This document shows positions 17,047 to 24,533 of a DNA stretch of 37,912 nt, piece by piece. How positions within the stretch are numbered: position 1 is the first letter of the stretch; the number at the start of each line of letters is the position of its first letter. Below the pieces are notes generated by a model that saw nothing but the letters and a program-made list of their open reading frames with translations, was not told where the DNA came from and did no database searches. The stretch lies in assembly GCA_028288785.1 (NCBI GenBank), contig JAQGHV010000165.1:1-37912 (forward strand), given 5' to 3'. The position numbers were made by a program, and so were the translations under genes. Source of the stretch: Rhodospirillales bacterium. GTDB taxonomy: Bacteria; Pseudomonadota; Alphaproteobacteria; Acetobacterales; Acetobacteraceae.

Positions 17047-18186
17047 TCACCGTGCGGCGACAAGGCGGGACGCCTGGGCTGCAGTGAGGGTGCCGGTCAG
17101 GGTGGCGCCAATCTCGAATTGGAAGCGGCGGATGGCGGCGCGGGTGTTGGGGCCGAACTGCCCATCGGGTGCGCCAATGTAGTAGCCCATGGCGGCCAGC
17201 GCCTGCTGTACACGGCGGCGGTCTGCATCGGTCATGGCCCCTTCGTCCGGCAAGGTGAGCGCCGCCGGCTGCGGGGCGGGCGCGGCAGGGGCCGGGGTGG
17301 GTACCGGTACGGCTGCGATGACGGGCGGCGGTGCCGGCTCCGGAAGAGTCGCGGGTGCAGTAGGTGCAGGGCTTGGCACGGTAATGACAGGCGCCGGCGC
17401 CGCGACGACCGCCGCCGGTTCCCCGGCGAGGTAGGCCGGGTTTGCCGGCGTCGCGAGGATGACGAGCCCTTCCGGTACGCCCTGGAGTAGCCCTGCGAGC
17501 ACATGGGCCAGCAGAACACGCGGCCCGGCAAGCGATGCCTCCAATGCAGCGGCCAGCCGAGTCCCATTGCTGGCTGCATCGTTCGCGGCGGCGACCATGC
17601 CGACACCAGCTGGCCCGGCCGGTTCTGCCAATGCCGCAAGGCTGGCCATCACCGCGTCGGCGCCGGATGGCGCGATGCCGTCAAAGACCACGAGACCCGC
17701 ACGAACCTCGCCGCGCAGCAGGGCCTCGACCACGCCGCGCGCGAGAAGGCCTTGGGTCAGCACATCCGTCTCGCGCGTCAGGCTCGCCGAGACCGGCAGC
17801 AGGAAGGGCCGGCTGTTGAACGTGACGACATGGCCACAGACATAGGCGACGCCGACACTGCCCGGTGAGGCGCGCAGGCGACGGGCGAAGGCGGCCGCGG
17901 CCGCATCGGCTTCGCCCCGGCCGGTATCGAGGCGTTGCACCACCTCGAAGCCAAGCGTGCGGAGCGCGGCGGCGACCTGGCGGGCAGACGAAAGACAACC
18001 CGGCAGCGGCGGCAAGGCAGGACCCGCAGAGTAGGCGGCATTGCCGATGACCAGGGCGAACTGCGCCGGCTGCGCAAGCGCCGGCGTGGCGGCGAAAAGC
18101 CCCAGCAGTACCCCAACGCCGGCAATCCAGCCCCCGGAGGCATTTCGGCGAGCCTGGGGCTGCGAATGAGGTAGATTTTTCAGCAT
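17047..18186 (-). CDS. Secreted caspase-like protein with peptidoglycan-binding domain; catalytic Cys appears missing
   Basis: A 379-aa exported protein with signal peptide GWIAGVGVLLGLFAATPALAQ (about 19-39). The caspase-like (peptidase C14) domain begins at FALVIGNAAY, with SARQVAAALRTLGFEVV and the His region VGVAYVCGHVV (His119; usual form YYAGHG). Where the family has L-V-x-L-D-A-C/D-x-C, this protein reads GLVVFDGIAPSG (169-174), so the nucleophilic cysteine is absent. A long Pro/Ala linker (about 258-310) leads to a C-terminal PG_binding_1 domain (DADRRRVQQALAAMGYYIGAPDGQFGPNTRAAIRRFQ). It is probably a cell-wall-bound pseudoprotease. A start at 18234 is also possible. Confidence 0.85.
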   Translation of the reverse strand: MLKNLPHSQPQARRNASGGWIAGVGVLLGLFAATPALAQPAQFALVIGNAAYSAGPALPPLPGCLSSARQVAAALRTLGFEVVQRLDTGRGEADAAAAAFARRLRASPGSVGVAYVCGHVVTFNSRPFLLPVSASLTRETDVLTQGLLARGVVEALLRGEVRAGLVVFDGIAPSGADAVMASLAALAEPAGPAGVGMVAAANDAASNGTRLAAALEASLAGPRVLLAHVLAGLLQGVPEGLVILATPANPAYLAGEPAAVVAAPAPVITVPSPAPTAPATLPEPAPPPVIAAVPVPTPAPAAPAPQPAALTLPDEGAMTDADRRRVQQALAAMGYYIGAPDGQFGPNTRAAIRRFQFEIGATLTGTLTAAQASRLVAAR

Positions 18187-18415
18187 ACAGGCTTTCACTC
18201 GGACGGGGCAGGGTCGGCGCGAAAGTTTTAGCATCAGAAAAGGCGATGCAGGAACAACCAGATACCGCGAGGTACAGCGTTCGTCTCGATAGCGACGTAA
18301 AAAACGTTCCGAACACGCGGAAGTGCTTTGGCAGCAGCCGGTCTGCCGGGGATCCGGACAGCGCTTGCGGCGATGCGGCTTCCCGCGCCACACTGGGCTG
18401 TACCAAGGATCGGGC

Positions 18416-19405
18416 ATGCACAACATCGGGAGCAAAATCACACGGCGCAGCGCCTTGGCCGGCTCGGCTGCCCTCGGCGCCGCCGCATCCGGTGCGGCAT
18501 TGGCGCAACCGGCCTGGCCGTCGCGCCCGGTCCGCATCGTCATCCCGTTCGCACCGAGCGGCGGCGCCGACACCTTCACGCGCCTGATGACGGAACCGCT
18601 CGCCGCGGCCTTCGGCCAACCCTTCTTCGTGGAGAATCGCCCCGGCGGCGGCGGTGTCATCGGCACCGACGCCGCGGCGAAGGCGACACCGGATGGCCAC
18701 ACGCTGCTGATGCTGACGGTGACACTCACGGCCAACGAAACCCTGATGCCGAACCGGCCCTACGTGCTGCTGCGCGACCTCACGCCGGTGGCCAGCCTGA
18801 ACCGCACCCTGCAGGTGCTGGTCGCCCACCCTGCCCTTCCCGTCACCAACGTGGCCGAGCTCATCGAATGGGCGAAAGCTCGCCCAGGCCAGCTCGACTA
18901 CTCGACGGCCGGGCCGGGCACACCCTACCACATCGCTTTCGAGGTGTTCCGCCACATGGCCGGCATCCAGGTGCAGCACATCCCTTTCCGGCTCAGCGGC
19001 GATGCGCGCAACGCGGTAGTGGGCGGCCAGGTGCCGGCGATGTTCGACGGCATCGCGACCATGCTGCCGCTCATCCGCGCCGGCCGGGTGCGCGCGCTGG
19101 CGACCACCGGCACCGAACGCTCCACCCTGATGCCCGAGACACCGACCGTCGCCGAGACCTTGCCTGGCTATGAGCAGGTCGGCTTCAACGGGCTGCTGGC
19201 ACCGGCCGCGACGCCGCGCCCGATCGTCGAGAGGCTGAATGCCGAGATCAACCGCATCCTCGATACCGATGCCCTGAAGGACGCCTTCGGACGGCTCGGC
19301 GCCGAGATCGCGCCGATGTCGCCGGAGGCCTTCGGCGACGTGCTTCGCGCTGATATCGAGCGGCGCCGGGTTTGGATCAACCTCGCGGGCATCCAGCCGC
19401 AATGA
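18416..19405 (+). CDS. TctC/Bug-family tripartite tricarboxylate transporter substrate-binding protein (1)
   Basis: A 329-aa periplasmic binding protein. The signal ITRRSALAGSAALGAAASGAALAQ is Tat-like with a twin Arg, and mature WPSRPVRIVIPFAPSGGADTFTRLM is the family hallmark. VENRPGGGGVIGTDAAAKATPDGHTLL and the later RVRALATTG...TVAETLPGYE complete the fold. No TctA/TctB membrane partners are in the window, which is usual for the expanded Bug family. The stop is followed directly by the [2Fe-2S] subunit gene, whose ribosome-binding site (GAGGAG) overlaps this stop. This protein therefore likely captures the substrate of the molybdenum hydroxylase. Ligand unknown. Confidence 0.93.
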   Translation: MHNIGSKITRRSALAGSAALGAAASGAALAQPAWPSRPVRIVIPFAPSGGADTFTRLMTEPLAAAFGQPFFVENRPGGGGVIGTDAAAKATPDGHTLLMLTVTLTANETLMPNRPYVLLRDLTPVASLNRTLQVLVAHPALPVTNVAELIEWAKARPGQLDYSTAGPGTPYHIAFEVFRHMAGIQVQHIPFRLSGDARNAVVGGQVPAMFDGIATMLPLIRAGRVRALATTGTERSTLMPETPTVAETLPGYEQVGFNGLLAPAATPRPIVERLNAEINRILDTDALKDAFGRLGAEIAPMSPEAFGDVLRADIERRRVWINLAGIQPQ

Positions 19406-19418
19406 GGAGCGCCGCCGC

Positions 19419-19883
19419 TTGTTCGCCTTCACCCTGAACGGTGCGGCCGCTGCGCTGGACCTGCCCGATGACGTGCCCTTGCTGGCCGCGTTGCGCGAGG
19501 CAGCCGGCCTTTCCGGCCCCCGCTTTGGCTGCGGCGTAGAGGCTTGTGGCGCCTGCCACGTACTCATCGATGGGCAGTCGGTGCCGACCTGCGTTCTGCC
19601 GCTCGGCGCCGTCGCCGGGCGCGTCGTCACCACGGTCGAGGGGCTGGGCACGGAAGCAAGCCCGCATCCCCTGCAGACCGCCTTCCTGGCCGAGCAGGCC
19701 GGGCAGTGCGGCTACTGCCTCTCGGGCATCCTGGTCAGTGCCGCGGCGCTGCTCGCGGCCAATCCTGACCCTGACGAGGCGGCGGTACGCCTGGCGTTGG
19801 AACCCCATCTCTGCCGCTGCGGCAGCCACAACCGCATCATCCGCGCCGTGCTGCGCGCCGCCCGCCAGGGACAGCCGGCATGA
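19419..19883 (+). CDS. Molybdenum hydroxylase [2Fe-2S] subunit
   Basis: A 154-aa electron-transfer subunit of the xanthine dehydrogenase family. The plant-ferredoxin-type cluster uses Cys38, Cys43, Cys46 and Cys58 (CGVEACGACHVLIDG... TC). The C-terminal four-helix cluster uses Cys97, Cys100, Cys132 and Cys134 (QCGYC, LCRCGSH). The start is a TTG, supported by GAGGAG nine bases upstream and by the expected N-terminus (FTLNG); no ATG is available. It overlaps the large subunit by 4 bp. No FAD subunit or cytochrome c is encoded nearby, so the electron acceptor is unknown. Confidence 0.93.
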   Translation: MFAFTLNGAAAALDLPDDVPLLAALREAAGLSGPRFGCGVEACGACHVLIDGQSVPTCVLPLGAVAGRVVTTVEGLGTEASPHPLQTAFLAEQAGQCGYCLSGILVSAAALLAANPDPDEAAVRLALEPHLCRCGSHNRIIRAVLRAARQGQPA

Positions 19884-21985
19884 GTGCGACACTCCCCAGC
19901 AGCCTTGCGACCAACCCGCGCCTGTCGCAATGGCTGGGCTTCTCGGCGGATGGCACCGTGGTGATCCGGCCAGGCAAGGTCGAGATCGGCCAGGGCATCC
20001 TGACCGCGCTCACCCAGATCGCGGCCGATGAACTCGACGTCGCGCTGCCCCGCATCCGCGTCGAGACGGTCACCACGCCGACCAGCCCGGATGAGGGCGT
20101 CACCTCCGGCAGCCTCTCCGTGCAGAACAGCGGCGTGGCGCTGCGCCATGTCTGTGCCGAGGCGCGGTCCATCTTCCTCGGTGTCGCTGCACAAGGCAGC
20201 GGCGTGCCGGTTGAGGCGTTGCGCGTCGAGGATGGCGATTTCGTGGGGCCGCAGGGCGCCATCGCCTCCTACTGGTCGCTCGCCGAGCGCGGGTTGCTGG
20301 ACGGCGATGCGACACCGGGCAGCCGCGCCAAGCCACCCTCGGCGCGCGTCACGGTGGGGACCTCGACCGCGCGCATCGACCTGCCGGACAAGGTGTTCGG
20401 CCGCCCGCGTTTCCTGCACGACATGCGCCCCGTGGGGCTGCTGCATGCCCGCGTTCTCAGGCCGCCCTCGCGCGGCGCCACGCTGCGCGCGATCGCACCT
20501 GGCGCCCTGCCCGAAGGTGCGACGCTGGTGCGCGACGGCAGCTTTCTTGCGGTGGTGGCGAAGGCCGAGCATGTCGCGGACAGGGCGCTGGTGCGCCTCG
20601 CGCGGCTCGCCGAATGGGACGAGCGGGACACGCTCCCGCACGAGGGCGCGATGCCGGCGTGGCTGCGCCAGGCCGTGGGCGAGAGCAGCGTCGTGGCCGA
20701 GCGCGATGCCGGCGGCGCGACCGCCACACGCCGCATCCGGCGCGACTTCTTCCGCCCGCTGGTGGCGCATGCCTCGATCGGACCGTCTTGCGCGATGGCG
20801 CTGTGGACCGGCGACACCGTGGAGGTCTGGTCACACACCCAGGGGCCGTACAATCTGCGCCTCGATCTCGCAAAATCGCTGCGCATTTCAAACGAGTCGG
20901 TGGTCGTGCGTCATGTCGAGGGTGCCGGCTGCTATGGACACAATGGCGCGGATGACGTGGCGCTGGACGCGGCGCTGGCGGCGCGCGCTATGCCCGGTCG
21001 CACGGTGCGCGTGCTCTGGAGCCGGGCGGATGAGCTGGGCTGGTCGCCATTCTCCTCGGCCATGCTGGTCGAGGTCGAGGCGGGGCTGGACGATGCCGGC
21101 AACATCGCCGAGTTCCGCCTGGATGTGACCAGCAACGGCCATTCCTCCCGCCCCGGGCGTGGCGCGCTGCCAACGCTGCTGGCGGCATCGACCCTCGACC
21201 CGCCCTTTGCGGTGCCGGTCGCGATCAACATGCCCGTGAAGGGTGGGGGCGGCGCACAGCGCAATGCGGTGCCGATCTACCGCATTCCGACCTTGCGCGT
21301 GGGAATGCGCACGATCACCGACATGCCGATCCGCACCTCGGCGATGCGCGGCCTGGGCGCGCCGATCAACGTCTGGGCGATCGAGGCTGTCGTGGATGAA
21401 TTGGCTGCCCTGGCGGGCCAGGACCCTCTCGCCTTCCGGCTGCGCCACCTCGATGACGCTCGTGCGGCGGCGGTGTTGCAGCGCGCCGCCGACATGGCGG
21501 GTTGGTCGCAGCGCGAGGCGGGGGAAGGCAGCGGGACGGGCCTGGCCGTCGCGCGCTACAAGAACCTCGGCGCCTGGTGTGCGGTGGCGGCGGAAGTCGC
21601 TGTCGAAGCCGAGGTGCGCGTGACACGCATCTGGATCGCGGCTGATCTTGGCGAGGTGGTGAACCCCGATGGTGCCGCGAACCAGCTGGAGGGCAGCGCG
21701 ATCCACGCCACCAGCCAAGCGCTGAAGGAGGCGGTACGCTTCGACCGTCGCCGCGTCACCTCCGACAGTTGGGAGAGCTACCCGATCCTGCGCTTCTCGG
21801 AAGTGCCGAAGGTGGAGGTGGCGCTGATGGACCGTCCCGAAATGCCGCCGCTCGGCGCGGGCGAGCCAGCCTTCGCGCCGACCGTCGCGGCGATCGCAAA
21901 CGCGATCCACGCGGCACTCGGCGTGCGGCCGCGTGCGATGCCGTTTACGGCCGCCAACCTTGCGGCCGCGATGGACCAGGGCTGA
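19880..21985 (+). CDS. Molybdopterin-dependent hydroxylase large subunit (xanthine dehydrogenase family)
   Basis: A 701-aa catalytic subunit resembling the isoquinoline-1-oxidoreductase/nicotinate dehydrogenase type. It has the small N-terminal domain, Gly-rich Mo-cofactor stretches (VEIGQGILTALTQIAADEL; VEGAGCYGHNGADDVALDAA; MRGLGAPINVWAIEAVVDEL) and the catalytic glutamate in PLGAGEP (Glu662). It hydroxylates a carbon next to nitrogen in an aromatic ring or an aldehyde, with water as oxygen source. There is no Tat signal, so it is probably cytosolic. It is coupled to the 2Fe-2S subunit by ATGA. Substrate not readable; an N-heterocycle fits the hydantoinase genes downstream. Confidence 0.92.
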   Translation: MSATLPSSLATNPRLSQWLGFSADGTVVIRPGKVEIGQGILTALTQIAADELDVALPRIRVETVTTPTSPDEGVTSGSLSVQNSGVALRHVCAEARSIFLGVAAQGSGVPVEALRVEDGDFVGPQGAIASYWSLAERGLLDGDATPGSRAKPPSARVTVGTSTARIDLPDKVFGRPRFLHDMRPVGLLHARVLRPPSRGATLRAIAPGALPEGATLVRDGSFLAVVAKAEHVADRALVRLARLAEWDERDTLPHEGAMPAWLRQAVGESSVVAERDAGGATATRRIRRDFFRPLVAHASIGPSCAMALWTGDTVEVWSHTQGPYNLRLDLAKSLRISNESVVVRHVEGAGCYGHNGADDVALDAALAARAMPGRTVRVLWSRADELGWSPFSSAMLVEVEAGLDDAGNIAEFRLDVTSNGHSSRPGRGALPTLLAASTLDPPFAVPVAINMPVKGGGGAQRNAVPIYRIPTLRVGMRTITDMPIRTSAMRGLGAPINVWAIEAVVDELAALAGQDPLAFRLRHLDDARAAAVLQRAADMAGWSQREAGEGSGTGLAVARYKNLGAWCAVAAEVAVEAEVRVTRIWIAADLGEVVNPDGAANQLEGSAIHATSQALKEAVRFDRRRVTSDSWESYPILRFSEVPKVEVALMDRPEMPPLGAGEPAFAPTVAAIANAIHAALGVRPRAMPFTAANLAAAMDQG

Positions 21986-21987
21986 GG

Positions 21988-22002
21988 CGGCGTATCACGC
22001 CG
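21988..22002 (+). terminator. Possible hairpin after the molybdenum hydroxylase operon
   Basis: CGGCGT-ATC-ACGCCG is a perfect 6-bp stem with a 3-nt loop, 3 bp after the large-subunit stop. It lacks a T-run, so it may be a weak terminator or mRNA 3' end. The remaining spacer to 22209 shows no convincing gene. Confidence 0.35.
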
Positions 22003-22209
22003 ACTTGCTGGCACGCCGATAACTTGCGCCCGGCGGCTCGTGCGACGCGCTGCCCGCCGGAAAAGATACGCACCGTCTCTCCCGGCCGACACCGTGACCG
22101 CGCGGCTTACAAGCGGCTTACAAGATGCCTTTCGAACAGCAGCCTGGATGTCGATGACGCGGCACCCCGCATCGTCACCAAGGGGGGCGCGCTCTACTCT
22201 CAACCGTGA

Positions 22210-22722
22210 CTACGCGGCGGCATCCACCGCGACATACGGCTGGCGCTTCACGCGGTCCATGTTCATGCCCTCGATCCGCAGCAGCCGGGTCGGTCCATCC
22301 CGACGCGGCGAGTGCAGCGCGCCCGCCTCATAGAGGTGGGCATCCCCCGGCCGCAGCGCGTAGTCGCGGGCGCGCTTCACCTTGCCGGGCGACGTGTCCG
22401 TCGGGCGCGCGACGCATTCCCAATCGGTCATCAGCGTCTCGCCGGCGGCTTGGCCGTAGATGGCCCAAGACGGCCCGTGGTCGTGCGGCGGGCTCTGCTT
22501 CGGACCGGTATAGGCATGCGCGAGGATGGTGAAGCCGAGGTCGGGATCCTCGTACAGGACATGGCGTTCCGACGTGCCCTCGGGGATCAGGGCGGCGACG
22601 AAGGCGCCATCCTTCAACGCGTCCCGCACGAGGTCGCGGACTTTCTCACGCCCACCCGGGCCGGGATCGGCGGTGATGGATGCGCGGCACTGCGCGGCGA
22701 ATTCCTCAAGCGTCATGGGCAT
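22210..22722 (-). CDS. Cupin-fold protein, possibly cysteine-dioxygenase-like
   Basis: A 170-aa protein with a cupin metal site: PPHDHGPSWAIYGQAAGET gives His80 and His82, and a second motif YALRPGDAHLYEAGALHSPRR gives His129 and His137. The layout PHDHG-x-W-x-x-x-x-x-x-G resembles cysteine dioxygenase/mercaptopropionate dioxygenase-type cupins. Substrate and metal are not proven. The start with AAGGGAG about nine bases upstream was chosen; an internal ATG two codons later is possible. It runs opposite to the hydroxylase operon, convergent with it, so it may be separately regulated. Confidence 0.8.
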   Translation of the reverse strand: MPMTLEEFAAQCRASITADPGPGGREKVRDLVRDALKDGAFVAALIPEGTSERHVLYEDPDLGFTILAHAYTGPKQSPPHDHGPSWAIYGQAAGETLMTDWECVARPTDTSPGKVKRARDYALRPGDAHLYEAGALHSPRRDGPTRLLRIEGMNMDRVKRQPYVAVDAAA

Positions 22723-22899
22723 CGTTCATGCTCCCTTGCGAATGATCGGCGCGCAGAATGCGCGCGTGGCGGCCGCGAGGGAAGCCGCCGCGTGAACCTG
22801 TCTCGGCGAGGGCTCCCCACGGCCGCCGCGGAGGTCTAGAAATGCGCCGCGGACAGGCGAGCCACCCGGCTCCATCCGCCCTGATACGAGGAGAGCACC

Positions 22900-23100
22900 A
22901 TGGCCGAACCGACCGATCTGCAACGCGTGGTGGAACAGCTGCGCCGCGGCGCACCCACCCGCCGCAGCCTCGACCAGCTCCGGCGCGGCCAGCAGCCGGG
23001 CGCGACCGCCTCGGCCGAGGATTGCCTGAAGGCTGGACGTGACCCCGCCCGCGTGTTCGAGCCCATGCGCCGCCAGCAGGGCAACCCCGGCGGCGCCTGA
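22900..23100 (+). CDS. Small basic hypothetical protein
   Basis: A 66-aa, Arg/Gln-rich soluble protein (MAEPTDLQRVVEQLRRGAPTRRSLDQLRRGQQPG...). The upstream sequence GAGGAGAGCACC before the ATG is a convincing ribosome-binding site. It contains two similar LRRG segments (VEQLRRGAPTR and LDQLRRGQQPG). No known domain. It is divergent from the cupin (177-bp spacer) and convergent with the hydantoinase, so it is probably expressed from its own promoter. Confidence 0.65.
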   Translation: MAEPTDLQRVVEQLRRGAPTRRSLDQLRRGQQPGATASAEDCLKAGRDPARVFEPMRRQQGNPGGA

Positions 23101-23108
23101 GCCAGCGA

Positions 23109-24533
23109 CTAGACGGCGGGGCGGCTGCGCACGTCGTAGGGCACCTTGCGCGGCAGGAATTCACCCTGCCTGAGGTCGCCCGAGAAGGCGCCATCCTCCA
23201 CCACGACCTTGCCGCGCATGACCGTGACACGCGGCCAGGCGGTCACCTGGTGCCCCTCCCAGGGCGTGTAGTCCGTCTCGTGCATGTCCGCGGCGCGGAT
23301 GGTCTTGTCGATGCCGGTTTCCAGCACGACGACATCTGCGTCCGAGCCCACCGCGAGCGCGCCCTTGCGCGGATACAGCCCCATGATCTTCGCCGCATTG
23401 GACGAGACCATGTCCACGAAGTGCTCGGGCGTGTAGCCGCGCTTGGTCACCATCTGCGTGTACATCAGGCCGACCCGTGGCTCGACGCCGGAATTGCCCC
23501 CCGTGGTGTCGTCGATGCGGCTGCCCTGCAGCTTGATGCGCAGCGGACAGCAGAGCTCGTCGGTGGCGATGACCTGTAGTGCGCCACGGTTGGTCGCTTC
23601 CCACAGCTTCTTCTGGTCCTCGGGATACTTCAGCGAGGGATAGGTGTGGTACATCTGCGCGTTGGGCTTCTTGTAGTCATCGGCCGTGTACATCAGGTAC
23701 TGGTGCAGGGTTTCGCCATACATTGGGAAGCCCCGCGCGCGGGAGCCCGCGAGTGCGGCGACGCCGGTCGCCGCCGAGACGTGCACCATGTACAGCGCGC
23801 AGCCCTCGACATTCTCGGCGAGGCGGATGACGCGGTTGAAGGCGAGTTCCTCAGACAGCGTGTTGTGCACCTCGGCCATGAATTCGAAGCCGACGCGGTT
23901 CTCGCGGATCAGCTTCTCGTACATGAACATGACGATGTCGTTGTCCTCGGCATGGATGGCTGCGATGCCACCCTCCGCGGCGACGACCTTCAGCGCCTCC
24001 CAGATGTGGCCGTGCCTGACCATGCGGCCGGTCTGCCCGATGCGGATGTCGGTGGTGAACATCTTGACGCTGGCGTGCCCCGCCTGGATCGCTTCGGCGA
24101 GTTCGCCGAACTGCACGGGCGGCACGTCGCCCATCAGCGTCAGGTGCCAGCCATAGTCGCAATAGCAGGAACCCTTCCATATCGCGTCGGTCTGCTCGAT
24201 CGCCTGCTGGATGGAGCGCTCATGCGTGCACTGCACGAAGTCGATCAGCGTCGTTGTCCCGCCATGCAGCGCGGCGCGGCTCACCTGCTCCGGCGGATCG
24301 GTGAACTTGGGCGGATCATTGGCGCTCATCTTGATAGCGGAGGAGCAGTGGATGTGCGGGTCGATGCCGCCTGGAATGACCAGGCCGCCCTTGGCGTCGA
24401 GGATGCGCGACGCGGCCGCGAGGCTGCCAGGTGCACCGATCGCCACGATGCGCTCGCCGGAGATGCCGATATCGACGGCGGCAAGCCCGCTCGGCAGCAC
24501 GCATTGACCGTTGGTGATCACGAGATCCAGCAT
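23109..24533 (-). CDS. Dihydropyrimidinase / D-hydantoinase family amidohydrolase
   Basis: A 474-aa cyclic amidase. The zinc ligands of GGIDPHIH (His60, His62), the carbamylated lysine in ASVKMFTTDIR, further histidines in IHAED and MVHVSAATG, and the catalytic Asp in IATDELCCP are all visible. Family members open the ring of dihydropyrimidines, hydantoins or related cyclic imides. The start MLDLVITNGQ is chosen because it overlaps the CobW stop by one base (TGATG) and begins the amidohydrolase beta-sandwich; the upstream extension lies inside that gene. It ends 9 bp from the convergent 66-aa gene. Substrate uncertain. Confidence 0.92.
   Translation of the reverse strand: MLDLVITNGQCVLPSGLAAVDIGISGERIVAIGAPGSLAAASRILDAKGGLVIPGGIDPHIHCSSAIKMSANDPPKFTDPPEQVSRAALHGGTTTLIDFVQCTHERSIQQAIEQTDAIWKGSCYCDYGWHLTLMGDVPPVQFGELAEAIQAGHASVKMFTTDIRIGQTGRMVRHGHIWEALKVVAAEGGIAAIHAEDNDIVMFMYEKLIRENRVGFEFMAEVHNTLSEELAFNRVIRLAENVEGCALYMVHVSAATGVAALAGSRARGFPMYGETLHQYLMYTADDYKKPNAQMYHTYPSLKYPEDQKKLWEATNRGALQVIATDELCCPLRIKLQGSRIDDTTGGNSGVEPRVGLMYTQMVTKRGYTPEHFVDMVSSNAAKIMGLYPRKGALAVGSDADVVVLETGIDKTIRAADMHETDYTPWEGHQVTAWPRVTVMRGKVVVEDGAFSGDLRQGEFLPRKVPYDVRSRPAV

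Noticed and set aside
17681-19651. 656-aa minus-strand ORF spanning the caspase and TctC genes
   Set aside because: Shadow frame across two divergent real genes; composition is Arg/Ala-rich and it contains no recognisable domain.
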